Positions 50,970 through 62,152 of a stretch of DNA of 64,000 nucleotides are shown here, one piece after another. Origin of the DNA: Rhynochetos jubatus. Its lineage: Eukaryota; Chordata; Aves; Eurypygiformes; Rhynochetidae. The notes beneath the pieces were generated by a model, which saw nothing but the letters and a program-made list of their open reading frames with translations, ran no database searches and had not been told where the DNA came from. The translations under genes were made by a program, and so were the position numbers. How positions within the stretch are numbered: the stretch's first letter is position 1; every line of letters starts with the position of its first letter. Location of the stretch: positions 44,280,118-44,344,117 of the forward strand of contig CM050653.1 of NCBI GenBank assembly GCA_027574665.1, given 5' to 3'.

Positions 50970-53900
50970 GACTCTTAAAAAAGTGACAGATTATAAAGGT
51001 GCTGCACAATTACTAACGAATCATCAAATGTTAAGCTTTGATCATCTTCCCAAGTCTATATAATGTTTTTGTTTCTTGATTTGTTACTTTCACGTGTTAC
51101 TCTAAGCCAAGACATTTCATGATACCATGGATTTTAATAGTGGAATTATGATAGGTTTTCAGGAAGCATAGATTGGGCTTAATATTACAACTGTATCTTT
51201 ATTCTTCTCTACCACCTATTGAAGATCCTTAGAAAATAGTTTCGGTCTAATTTTATCGTTGATGTAGAAATAAACAAGACATTAAGGAAATCGACTCATA
51301 ATAACTATGAGCAGAAAGTATTTAGGAGCTAAGAATACTTAATATTGCTTAAAACAGTAGGTAACTACTATTTACTTAACTATTCAAAAGTGATTTTAAA
51401 TTTGTACACCATTTTGACTTATTTAAATAATATGCTAGCTTGGTTTTATCCTCTGAAATACAGTTTTCCCCAAAGTCTTTCAGATTCTTAAATCCTGTGG
51501 ACTATAAACTGTATTCAGTGTGACTCCAAAATCATATGGCTTGGAGTGAGAAGGGATAAGCAAAGAAGTTGTGATTCAAAAAAGACAAGAAAATGTTTAG
51601 AAAGAAAAATAAATACAGAAAAATTAAGTAAAAATTCGTTGTTGTAACACTTGCAGATAGCAAAACTAAGAGTAAGAAAAAATTCTGAAAAATGTCAGTT
51701 GCAATCAGTGCCAGCAATATCTATCCAGGAAGAAAGAGACAATAATTACTTGCCTTTACTTATAGAGATGTAACAAATGCAGTCACTTGGCAAGTGGCAA
51801 AAATCCTGACACTGATAGGGCCGACATTTCATTCGTCTTTCTGGTGCAAGCCTGATATAAAGCCAACCAACTCACATTGCACTCCATAGGAGTTTTGCCA
51901 CTGACTTCACCGGCAACAGTGTTGGGCCTTTTGCCTTTGGGCTGCGCATCTGAAATCAATGAGATTTCTGCTGTAAATTAGGTCATGTATTCCAAACCCA
52001 GTCCTGCCATGGATTTTCTCTTTCATAGCCTGTTGTTTTGTTACAACTACAGCAGGGTCAGGTTCATAAGCTGGCACAGAAGTGGAACAATCGGTTTTCA
52101 GTGTACACATTAAGGTGTGCATGGGTGTTATGTTGTGTTACAGATTCGATCAGTTTGAGCTCAGTTCAGCTATGATATAATTTCCTTTGGTCTCACTGAA
52201 ACAAAAGTAGAAATCTGACCCATTTTTTCTATATAAGAGGAAAGATAGGATTTTGTAAATTAAAAAGTATTAAAAAGAATGTTTGCTTGATGCCGCTTTT
52301 CAGATTTGTTTGAAATAGTTTAACTAGTGCAGATTAATAATTTGTTGGCAAAACTGGTGTTAACAAAGTTGAACATCTTGTTTGCTGTCTTAAATATTGA
52401 AATGAAAATGCAAGAAGCTAGTGACCGTGTTGTAATAATGTGTAATTTATTTGAGCATATCCGTCTTGTTTAGAAGCAAAAATTTCAGTGTAATGAAACT
52501 TCTTTTCAAAGGAAAATATAGCCTAAAGGGCATGCAATGCACATAATTTCAAAAGCCCTAAGAGAACTTCTCATCGAGATTCTTGCAAATTATGCTCATT
52601 TTTTTAGAATGCATCAACGCAAAAGAACAAAAAGATTGAAATGTAAGAAGAATATCAGCATTTCTACTTGTTATTCTTCTGTGCATGTGCACGTGTACAC
52701 ACAGACCCTGTGACGTCCAACAGCACATTTTTGCATTATGCATATTCTATATATATTCGTGTAATTGCAAGCTGAGCATTCTTTATAGAAATAGGTAGCA
52801 TTTTAGTATTTCTGTTTTACTTTCAGTGCAATAATTGTCATTGCCATGTTATTTGAAGATACATAGTGTGCATTATCAAGTACTTAAGTGGCGTACTTTG
52901 GCATTATATGTTAAGAGGATAATATGTAGTCCAATATGATAATTATGGGGAAAAAAAACCCACAGGGAACAGAAAACATTTAACTTGCAAATGAAGCCCC
53001 GCTAGGAAAAGATAGACTAGATTTGGATTTTCACATAAAACATTTAAAAAATTGCTTATTACATTCAGTTAGTTTGATTAGTATATTTATTTTCATTGAG
53101 CAGCCAGTGTTTATATGTCGTTATCCATTAGCAGGTGCAATTTTAATTTTTCTCTCTCTACTCAACCCACTTTGTTCTGGTCCTACATTTTGTGCTGCAT
53201 GTATATGACCACTTTCACTTTTATTTTGCAAGTGGTGGGAGAACGGGTTAAATTTTCTCTGTGTTCTGTAAGGATAGGTCAGCTCTGAGCACTGGAGCCT
53301 GGTGCAGATCTCCTTGAGTCAACGTGGATTTGAACAGATAAAGATGTACGGTGCAGCATTTTACCAGCATACGTACTGGCACAAAAGCCATTTGCAGAGC
53401 ACTGCTGTACCACTGCCAGCCTTGATCCAGCCTCGTGTGCTGCTAGGCTGCGTCTCACATTCCTTACTGCTGCTGGCTAGTGTATGTGAAGCCAGCTCAG
53501 CTCAGCTGTAGCTCATCTACCTACACAAAGTATATGTAAAAAACAGGAAGCTACTAAAACCAACTAAAATCTTGGTTTATGTTGAATGAAGCCATCTCCA
53601 ATACATACCTTCCATATTCTACAGCAAAATTATCTTTGAAGGGGAACACCTGTGCTAATTCCACCCTGCAGTATTTAAAAACACATTCATGTCATGTAGG
53701 CCTTATATAAAATAAAAACTTTAAATCAGAGAGATTGCTCTAAATCTTTCCATAGAAAGATTCTTTGTCTCTACCAGTGTATCACAGAGCAGATTTTGTT
53801 TTGCTGAAACGCAGGCTTTAGCTTAGAGAGGAAAGCAAGGAGTGATATGAGCTGAGTCAAGGCTCACTGGGACTGCCTTGTCAAGAGAAAGATTAACGTA

Positions 53901-56291
53901 TAGGCTTACTTAAGCTGAGGTTGGTTGCTCATTTGAAGAATATTCTGAAAGAGCTGAGTTGTGTGGATGGGTGCGTCTGTACTTGCTGCTCAGCTACACA
54001 AACGTTCTTGACATGGTACCCACGGAGGAGTTTGGATGGAAATCTCACAACGTTAGTGAGGGTTTCTTGAATGCCTGAGGAGCAAAAGTCTTGCCCTGGG
54101 ATCTTGACAAAACCCACTCTTAGGTGACTCAGTATTAAGCCACTGCAAAAATTACTGGTATTTGTGAAGTAAGGGAAGTGACTGCGGCCATGCTTAGTCT
54201 GTGGAAACTGAACAGTACTCTGATGCAAAAGGGAATCCCAGTTACTAAGCAAAACTCGTTCAGAATTCCAGTTTGGGTCACAGAATAATGTGTTAAGCTA
54301 TGTACACTGTGGAAAACCATACAAAATAAGATAAAGTCTATCATAAGGAAAGGATAGAAATATTACATCACTGTGTAGGAATTTTAAAGATTTGCTTGAC
54401 ACACATCGTGAGCCAAGGGGGTGGTGAAATCCCTGCCCCTGGGGCAAAATCCTCAGGAAGGATGGATAATATTGAAATTTGTGTTTGGACTAACGACCTG
54501 AAGGCAAATATGCACAAGTCAGCTTTGCAACCATCTGAGAAGCATCTGAAGCAAAGTAGCCTCAGTTCCACTTTGCAATGAATGTGTGCGCTTCAGTGGA
54601 ATAAAAGGGTATGTGATTTGTGAAAATGAGGAACAGCAGAGAGGAATCTAGATTCTCTGAGAAAGCTACCACAGGAATCCCAAGTGACATGGCATGGAAA
54701 GTAGAGAAAGACTTTGGGAATTGAAAGGGTTAGTTAAAGTCTGCAGTTGTGAGATACTGAGACAATACAGAAAATGTGCACTCCTGGGTGTCCTTTGCAT
54801 ATTTCACATAGATGTACATATTGCAAGGACACTACTTTATATAGGTCTTGACTGTTCATGGACATGGCAGAATGCAGCAGCAGAATATATTTGTACCATG
54901 TAAGTGAAAAGATAAAGCATTCATTTATTTGGCTAAGATGGGACTTCTCTAGTGATGTCCAAACATAATAGGTTTTGCAAAAGCATTAGGCCATCCTTTC
55001 AACAAATGTGAGAGAATGAGGGAAAACTTCCTTTTTCTCAGAGGAAGCTGTAGGAATTGCTGTTTCCCCAGCTGGAAAGTGTACAGTTGATGATGGGTTG
55101 GGTCTAAGACAACAAGTGCAGTAAAAAAGCCTTATGTGCCCAAGGGAAATTTATGGGGAAATGTGTTAATGTAGTAATGAGATTCATCTGTAGTTGACAT
55201 ATCAAAGATAAATGTCAAGTTATCTATTTGTTAATGGATCTGTTAAAAGCTTTGTTTATACTTTCTATTTTTTTTCTCAAGCACTTACACACAGATGGAT
55301 TGTGCAAACAAATCATTAAATGTAGGACTCGGGGCCAACTGAACACTTCCGGGTCCAGAATCATGTCAATTAACCCAATTTAATTGCTTTTTAACATTGT
55401 AACGTTTCTTTTTACGTTTTTGAGTAAGATCAGAGGGACACTGAATAATTCTTTATGTCCAAATGGCTCTATATATCCTATTTTATTAATAAAAATAAAA
55501 TCTTTGCTCTCAAAATGGCACAGTAGCATGGAACATAAAAACAGCACAAACACCAAAATCCAAAAAGCTTAGTTAGAATGAGTCACTGTGGCGAAATTGG
55601 CAGGAACAGCCTAAGATTCCCAAGCTCAAGTGAGGTGTTGAGGGGAGAAGAATCCTGTTTAAATATGGCAACCATTTTGTTTAAAACGATTTCTAAGATG
55701 CATTTTTCCTACTGCTCAACAGCAACTTTTTCAGTATCAATAGTTTAAAGACATTTGGCTTTAAGTTGAACTAATGATTCATTTTTATGTCTAGTTGCAA
55801 CTTACACAGCTAGGTTTGTCACTTGGGCAGAACAAATGTTTTAATTAGAGTTCTCGAGTATATAATAAGAAAATGAATTTTAGCTACAGGTAGCTGTATA
55901 TAAAACACAGAAAGGACTATTGTGTAATTAAATATAGCATGTGCAGTGCAAATGATTAGCTTGATTGTTTTTTGGAAAACAAGAATGTACTTCCTTATAC
56001 CAGGAACCAAATCTTCTGAAAACTGGCAGCAACCAGACCTTTTGGTTTTTTCTTAATGACTAGCAGTATGAGTTTTTAATTTTCTCTTGTATGGTCTTTT
56101 CAATAAATGAAAGACCAAATGGTTCAAAAAGATGCATTTAATCCTAGAGTTTTTGGGAGCTGTATCGCTAGCATGTGGTCAGATGTAGGACTTCTGAATG
56201 AAATTCTGTACAATAATTTCACAAGTTACAAGCTGTTAAAATGTTCTATGTCAAAACCTAAATTGTAATATTTTCTCTTCTATTTTCTCAG
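50970..56291. other. AT-rich non-coding stretch
   Basis: No transposable element or convincing gene was recognised. Open frames at 53302-53511 plus and 53929-54344 minus fall in a slightly GC-richer patch and show no known features. Around 55360-55390 closely spaced AATTAA and TTAATT words could bind homeodomain factors. Confidence 0.5.
52680..52703. repeat. 24-base alternating purine-pyrimidine tract
   Basis: A strictly alternating pyrimidine-purine run of TG, CA and CG steps with small palindromes (GTGCAC, GTGTACAC). This composition favours the Z-DNA conformation. No gene lies next to it. Confidence 0.7.
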
Positions 56292-56318
56292 TGGTATACA
56301 CGTCATTACCTTTGGCAG
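56292..56318 (+). other. Candidate 27-base microexon
   Basis: A strong pyrimidine tract (CTCTTCTATTTTCTCAG) is followed by 27 bases encoding WYTRHYLWQ in phase 0, then CAG|GTATAT. The acceptor is among the best in the window. Length divisible by three and clean phase fit the neuronal microexon pattern, but no flanking exons were found and a chance match is likely. Confidence 0.13.
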
Positions 56319-58147
56319 GTATATGTGATATTTCTAGGTAATTAAATGAAGGACATTTACTGTTCATGTGTTTCTGAACAGTAGGGTGGTAGAGGATTGA
56401 TTATGTGATGTCATTACCTTTGCAAACGGATAACTGATGCTTTTTGTTTTTTCCCTAGGGTGAAAAAAAGGAACCACACTTTAAATAATAGTTACCAAAT
56501 ATCAATCACCAAATCTATGAAAATTTTAGGACTACAGGCATTTTTATCCACCCTCTCCGTTGCTCAAATGCTCCTAAATAATAAAGAGGATTTTTAATAG
56601 TAAAAACTTAAATGTAAAGTTGTTTATATGCCAGCACACAGTGACATTTTTTGCAATTTCAACTTTCTCAGACCCTCCACAGCTTCCTATAAATCCATGT
56701 CATTTGAAGGATTCCAGTATCTGTGAAAATCCAGAATTTACCATTAAGCAAACAGAATTCTCCTCTGGTGAAAAAAACTATGTGATTGAGCACAATGCCT
56801 TCAATTTCTCTCTTCAGAGAAAGAGTTAAATGTTCAGTCCTTATGAACAATGTTTAAATAGTAACTTAAACATAAACTCTCATTCGTTTTTCTCATTATG
56901 CTCATTGACATTAATGGTGGGACTATATGCGTGCTTAAGCATATACTCTAGAGCTTTCTTTATAGGTTGTAGGTCAGAATGGCAGGGGGATTATATTTAA
57001 TCAAGGAAGCAAGTTTTAGTTCAAACTTCCACCACACTGTTATGTCTAATAGTGAAGGAAATTATTTTAAAACTGCTGGCACTAAGTCTGTAGTCAGCAT
57101 GATTTCAAAACCACAGAATGGTCTATTAAATTGTTCTGGCATGTGAAAGCTCCAACATGAAAAGTTAAGGGACTGTTCCCGCAAATCCCTTGCTTGCAAG
57201 AATAAGTACTTACAGGGCTGAGCTGAAAATCCTGAAGTTCTTTCTGAGTTTTCACTGGAAACCAGGCAAAATCAGGGACTTAGGCTGCAGGCACCCCGCT
57301 TGGCACCTGGCTTACGCCTAAGCTCAGTCAGGATCCAGATCCAGCCAGTATCTCTGCTTAAACCCCCCATGAGAAAAACAATTTAGGAGGAACTATCAGA
57401 AGCATGCCTAGTGAGCAACGGAGAGGTGTCTGCCCCGCAAATGTAGGTTGGGATTACTATTTTAAATTTAATTTCAAATTAAAATATGGCTGAAAAAGGA
57501 AATCTCCTTTAGTTAATAGCCTAGTGCTTGGAATATTAATTGAGAAAGTGGCAATTTCTGGCTCAACCCCCTTCTTTCCCCCTGACAATTCAGAAATAAA
57601 TCTCTCTCTCTTTTAGGAGTGGACATTAACCATTGACATTCTTCCCTTGGAGAGTCTATGACTCTATATATGACTCTGTAGACTCTTCCAGGGAAGGAGC
57701 ATGTTTTCAGTGTTTCAGCTGATTGTGGATCATATTTATTATAAGCTACACAAATTCATATATGATAAATAATTGACATGCTTATGTCACAGAAGAAACG
57801 AGAGTCAGCATCACTTTGTTAGGATGTGGGAATTTTTACTTACGCTCCCTGGGATATTTCTGTGTTTTACTTTTAGCAGTATTTAAATAGCTTTATGAAC
57901 TGCCAGTTTTCTAATCCTCTATAGAGCTCCCTTGGAATCTACCTCTGAGGCGGGTCTTCCCACAGACACATAGGACAACATTACTGATACTCTTTGGGGA
58001 GTGAAATATTTATAATGTAGACATTGTATTTCCTAATTTTAGGTGATTGTGCTATGTGTTAGATATGTGCTATGTATTAGATTTCATCTTTTCTCTTTAC
58101 TGAGGCAATTTTCCCATTGACAGACACAGGAATAAAAATTAAATAAG
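56319..58147. other. AT-rich non-coding stretch with a short tandem duplication
   Basis: No gene or transposable element was recognised. Around 57646-57692 the word GACTCT recurs in an imperfect short tandem arrangement. An 18-base duplication lies at 58048-58083. Confidence 0.5.
58048..58083. repeat. 18-base tandem duplication, two copies
   Basis: TGTGCTATGTGTTAGATA is followed immediately by a second copy with two differences (G to A within the unit and a last-base change). It is a small local duplication just upstream of the CR1 fragment. Confidence 0.85.
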
Positions 58148-58379
58148 GTAAATTTAGACTAGACATCAGGAAGAAGTTCTTCCCAGAGAGGGTGGTGAAG
58201 CACTGGGACAGGTTGCCCAGAGAAGCTGTGGATGTCCCATCCCTGGGAGTGTCCAAGGCCAGGCTGGATGAGGCTTTGAGCAACCTGGTCTAGTGGAGGG
58301 TGTCCCTGCCCATGGCAGAGGGGTTGGAACAAAATGATCTTTAAGGTCCCTTCCAACCCAAACCAGTCTGTGATTCTAA
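58148..58379 (+). mobile_element. CR1 LINE, 3' end fragment
   Basis: Plus-strand CR1 3' end of about 230 bases. It contains GACATCAGGAAGAAGTTCTT, the block GCCAGGCTGGATGAGGCTTT, and GGTCCCTTCCAACCC near the end, closing with a degenerate TGATTCTA tail unit. It is strongly truncated at the 5' end. It corresponds to the same part of the element as the minus-strand copy near 1.2 kb, and appears fairly little diverged between the two. Confidence 0.96.
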
Positions 58380-60534
58380 ACTGAGTTGTGATTCAAACTG
58401 AGTTTCTCTTCCTTTGATATTTGGATATAGAAAATATTAACCTGCTCCAAAGCATGGGAACACTACTGAATATTTCATGTGCCTTGGGTTTATCATATTC
58501 TTACTAGGCTTTTTATAGTTATTGTACCTAAAATTGCAACCACAGGTTATTTAGAAAATATAAATACAGTATACACGGTAGGAAAGTTCTATTCTCTGAA
58601 ACATCATTAAATTTAATTCCAGTGTTTGTAGATCAACTTGGTGAACTTCCATTTTATCAGATTAAATAATACTTCTAGCTATGCATTATTGAACATCTGC
58701 ATATGCTCAATCCTACAGTTCACACAGGAAGATTTACTAAACTCGGTGTCATTATTTAAGATGAAATGTTTACAGAATCAGACCAGTATTTTTGATACTT
58801 TCATCTAATGTTGACCTAAACTCAGTATTATATTGACCAAAGTATTTTTGAGAATTCTGGGTAAAGCCTCAAACCCTCTGAAGTCAATTGACTTTATGAG
58901 GTGCAGAGGTTCACGCATCATCTTTTTTCTATTGCAAATTAGGTAATTGTAGAGCAAAATATGATACATTTTAGAAAATGTTTCCTTCTCTGTAACTGAA
59001 TATTCAATATTTCTGGTTAAGTATGAGTGGATGAACTAGTGCCATATGCACCTCAGTCTAAGAGGCTGTTGCATTGCTATGTTGAACTGCTGTATCTTTT
59101 AATATTCAGGCCTTTTGTCTCTGGTCTCTTATAGGAGTGTTGTTCAGAGTGCTTCTAGAAGTGAAGAGCGACTCTAGGTATGTAGACTTGAATTATCAAA
59201 GTTTATTTCCTTTTTTGTGTGCAGCTGTGCTTGAATTTGTATTGAGTTTGAGTTCTGAAAAAAAAATAATTATAGTATTCAGAAATAAACCCTGGTGTAT
59301 GTGATTTACATCTTTAGTTTTCGCAAACCTAGATTTTTATTGCTGTTCTGTGATTTGAAGACTGGTGTGACCTAGAGTAATCTTTTCTGCCATTAAACCA
59401 AACTCATGTCACAAGTGTCTCTTGGGATAAAAATGTCATGTTAAGAACAACTGCCTTATAACTTTTAACTCTCTGATTACTGATAGAAATCATTGATTGT
59501 TTTATATTAGCATGAATGACTGAAATGGAGGCGAACTACCAACTATTTAAGAAACAAATGAGCTACACACAATGCACAAACCCCTGTGTCTATATAGAGA
59601 ATGCCTCTGAGAGGTATAGGGTTATGAAATACTGAAAGATCCAATGTATTCATGCTGAAAAATATGAGATGGAAATAGAAATAACAGAGGCAGGTTTGGA
59701 GCAGTTATATGTATGTAATGCCTTTTAGTTTTACTGTAGCTAGACAGAAAAAAATAGAATGACAAGCATCATTATTAACAACTCTATTTGTGGTTTGTCA
59801 GTTTTTAGAAGTCAGGTAGCTCCATGGTGTGTATCTGATACATGTCATGTATTTCCATATCTCTTAGTGCTGAGGCTACTAAAGCTCAGCATGAAGAAAA
59901 TATATTGGGAACTCAGGAGTTGTCAAACATTACATTGTATTTTTATCTCTAGTAGATAGGAAAGGCAGGCTGGTTGTGAGAAGCTGAAGCAACCTTGGAG
60001 AGGAATGCTGCTTTCCTGCGGTCAGCAGCATGGCACTGGCTTCTGGGAGCAGCATATTAGACAGCTCAGCTGAGCACTGGATAAACCAGAAGCTGCTTCT
60101 TTGTCTAACGGCCCTGTTTTCTACACAGGACACAAATGCTGTTTATCTTTATTCATCCAGTACTGTGGAAATGTTTACCTTGACCAAGACTGGATGATCA
60201 CCTATGTGAGGCCAAAATGCATCCATCAGACCTGTGCCGGGTGGTAGAGCCCTTGCTGTTGCAAATGCAGCGGTGAAGAAGTGCTGGCAACAAACCCCAT
60301 CTTGCATTTCACACAGTTCTGGTATCTGTCAGCGTGAGACGTGCCAATCAAGTAGTTAGCACATGACCTGACATGCATCATAATTGTGAACATTACCCAC
60401 CTCTGGTTCTCGCTCCAGGATGAGATTATATTTCTGGTGTGTGTATGAAAAGTTTTCAAAGGGAAAAGGGACACATTGGTTAGCCTCCTGCTGATGGTCT
60501 AAACGTCACCCTTCCACCTCTGAACCCTGTCCTC
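58380..60534. other. Non-coding stretch with weak exon-like segments
   Basis: Mostly AT-rich. A GC-richer patch at 59950-60480 holds an 82-codon minus-strand frame (60226-60474) without recognisable domains. A minus-strand acceptor and donor bracket only about 23 bases near 60173-60195. Confidence 0.45.
59135..59177 (+). other. Candidate 43-base small exon
   Basis: A very good acceptor (CCTTTTGTCTCTGGTCTCTTATAG) precedes 43 bases, and the donor CTCTAG|GTATGT follows. Only one frame is open (two leading bases, 13 codons including VLFRVLLEVKSDS, two trailing bases); the other two contain TAG. It is not recognised and its phase does not fit the neighbouring candidate segments. Confidence 0.12.
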
Positions 60535-60578
60535 TGCAGGCCAAAAGAGCAGAATTTGCAGGCCAAACGAGCAGAATT
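60535..60578. repeat. 22-base tandem duplication, two copies
   Basis: Two directly adjacent 22-base copies beginning TGCAGGCCAAA and ending AGCAGAATT differ at one base (A versus C at position 12). The near identity suggests a recent local duplication. Confidence 0.92.
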
Positions 60579-62020
60579 GCAAAAATTCTATTGTACAGGG
60601 CAAACAGCTTTCAAAGAGCTTAAGTAGTGTGTGCCATTGTATCATGATAGTTCTCTTCATAGCACATCAAAGAAGGAGGAAGCAGAGAGACAGAGGTGTC
60701 ATGCAGTAATGTTGGTATAACCTAGGAACCCGTCAGTATGCCCTGCTAGAGGTCAGGTCATCAGTGTCGGTGTCCTGGAATTCAGCTGCTGAAAGTGACA
60801 GAGCTCTCATCATCCCCTGGACTCTGAATGAGCCCTGAACCCTCTGTGGGTCCAAAATTAAAAGGGACTGAGAATAAACCCTGGGCAGAAATGGTTCCAT
60901 TAGGGGCCAAAGAAAGCCCGAAATAAAAACCCCACCCAATTTGAGGAAGGATGAAGGCAACTGGGAATTTAAAGACATGTTTATGTTTAAATATGATGAC
61001 TAGTAGGGAAACAGCCAAAGGAAAAAGAACTAATGTTAGTGATCAGTGATTTCCTCTACACCTAATTCCAAAGGAATGTCCTTATTTTTGTTTCATGTTC
61101 ATCGTTGATGTTACATAGAAGCACACAATGGGTTTTTTTTAAATTATACTGAAGTGGTTGTTGCAAACCTATTTGTACTTACTTTAAGTATTAATGTAGC
61201 AGTTCTTTCAATAAACAGGTCGTTATCGAAGTAGGGGGAAAAACAGAAAAAAATCATGTAATTCTGAGACACGTGTTTAAAAATTGCAAATCTCTCTTAC
61301 TCCACATGGCTTCACACTAGTGCGTTCTCTTTACCAAAAACACCTAAAGCAGCAGTTTTTGACTAGAAGCCAGGGAACAACCATATAGTGTAGTTGTAGT
61401 GGATTTAATGGATGATTATACTCTGTAACTGTGTGAGTTTTGTTGCATTAACATTTTTCCCAGTAAGGATGTTGCATAGCCTGTGTTTGATGTGCTTTTA
61501 GCCTCTGCAGGCAGGGCTCAGTCTCAAATGCCATATTCAAGCATAACTCCAGTGGAATAGATGGCAACCCCCTGAATTATGGTCACAGAAACTAGGACAA
61601 ACAAACCATTTGTAGTCACTAGTACCATAAAACCTGTATGAGGTTTTCCGCAAGCTCCTGCAACCTACCGTATTCTGGAGGGATGTTACGGATGTTGCGG
61701 CTGTTGGCAGGGTGATGCACTGCCAGGAGAGGTAATGTTTCAGTCAGTATGTTCCTTTTGTGGCCCATGCCAATAGGTTCCTACAGAGCTGCAAAAAGCA
61801 ACTAAGGCTGTGTCTGACTCACTGAACCTTTAAGGATGCAGGTGAAAAAGAGCTAGCCCTTTTTACTTTTTGCAGACTGAGTTTCCCACTGCAGGGCAAT
61901 GGCTTTATTCTAGTTAGGATATGAAAAGTATAGTTCTGCTTACATCTGTAAGGACTAAATTCTTAGTCCAGATTCTACTGTCAGTTATATTATTTTGAAC
62001 TGACTTCACTTTATTACTAC
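60579..62020. other. AT-rich non-coding stretch
   Basis: Overlapping 78- to 81-codon minus-strand frames at 60733-61018 show no known protein features. No repeats were recognised. Confidence 0.5.
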
Positions 62021-62045
62021 TTTTTTTTTTTTTTTTTTTTTTTTT
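62021..62045. repeat. T25 homopolymer
   Basis: The longest homopolymer in the window, 25 consecutive T. It directly precedes AAATAGAG and forms an extreme pyrimidine tract for a possible acceptor. It could also be the reverse-complement tail of a decayed A-tailed retroposed copy, but no source gene was recognised beside it. Confidence 0.9.
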
Positions 62046-62053
62046 AAATAGAG

Positions 62054-62152
62054 CACAGCAAATATGTTTCTGACACAGTGACAGGGAGACACATTTATAA
62101 CAAGGACCAAGTCGAACACCAAGAAAAACTGATACCTGACACAGGAAATAAG
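62054..62152 (+). other. Candidate internal exon, 99 bases, unknown protein
   Basis: After the T25 tract, the AG at 62052-62053 is followed by 99 bases open in phase 0, and then by AAG|GTAGGA. The 33-residue translation (including KYVSDTVTGRHIYNKDQ) is hydrophilic and protein-like, with many charged residues and no low complexity. The other two frames close early. An alternative AG two bases upstream would add two bases. I could not assign it to a known protein. Confidence 0.25.
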
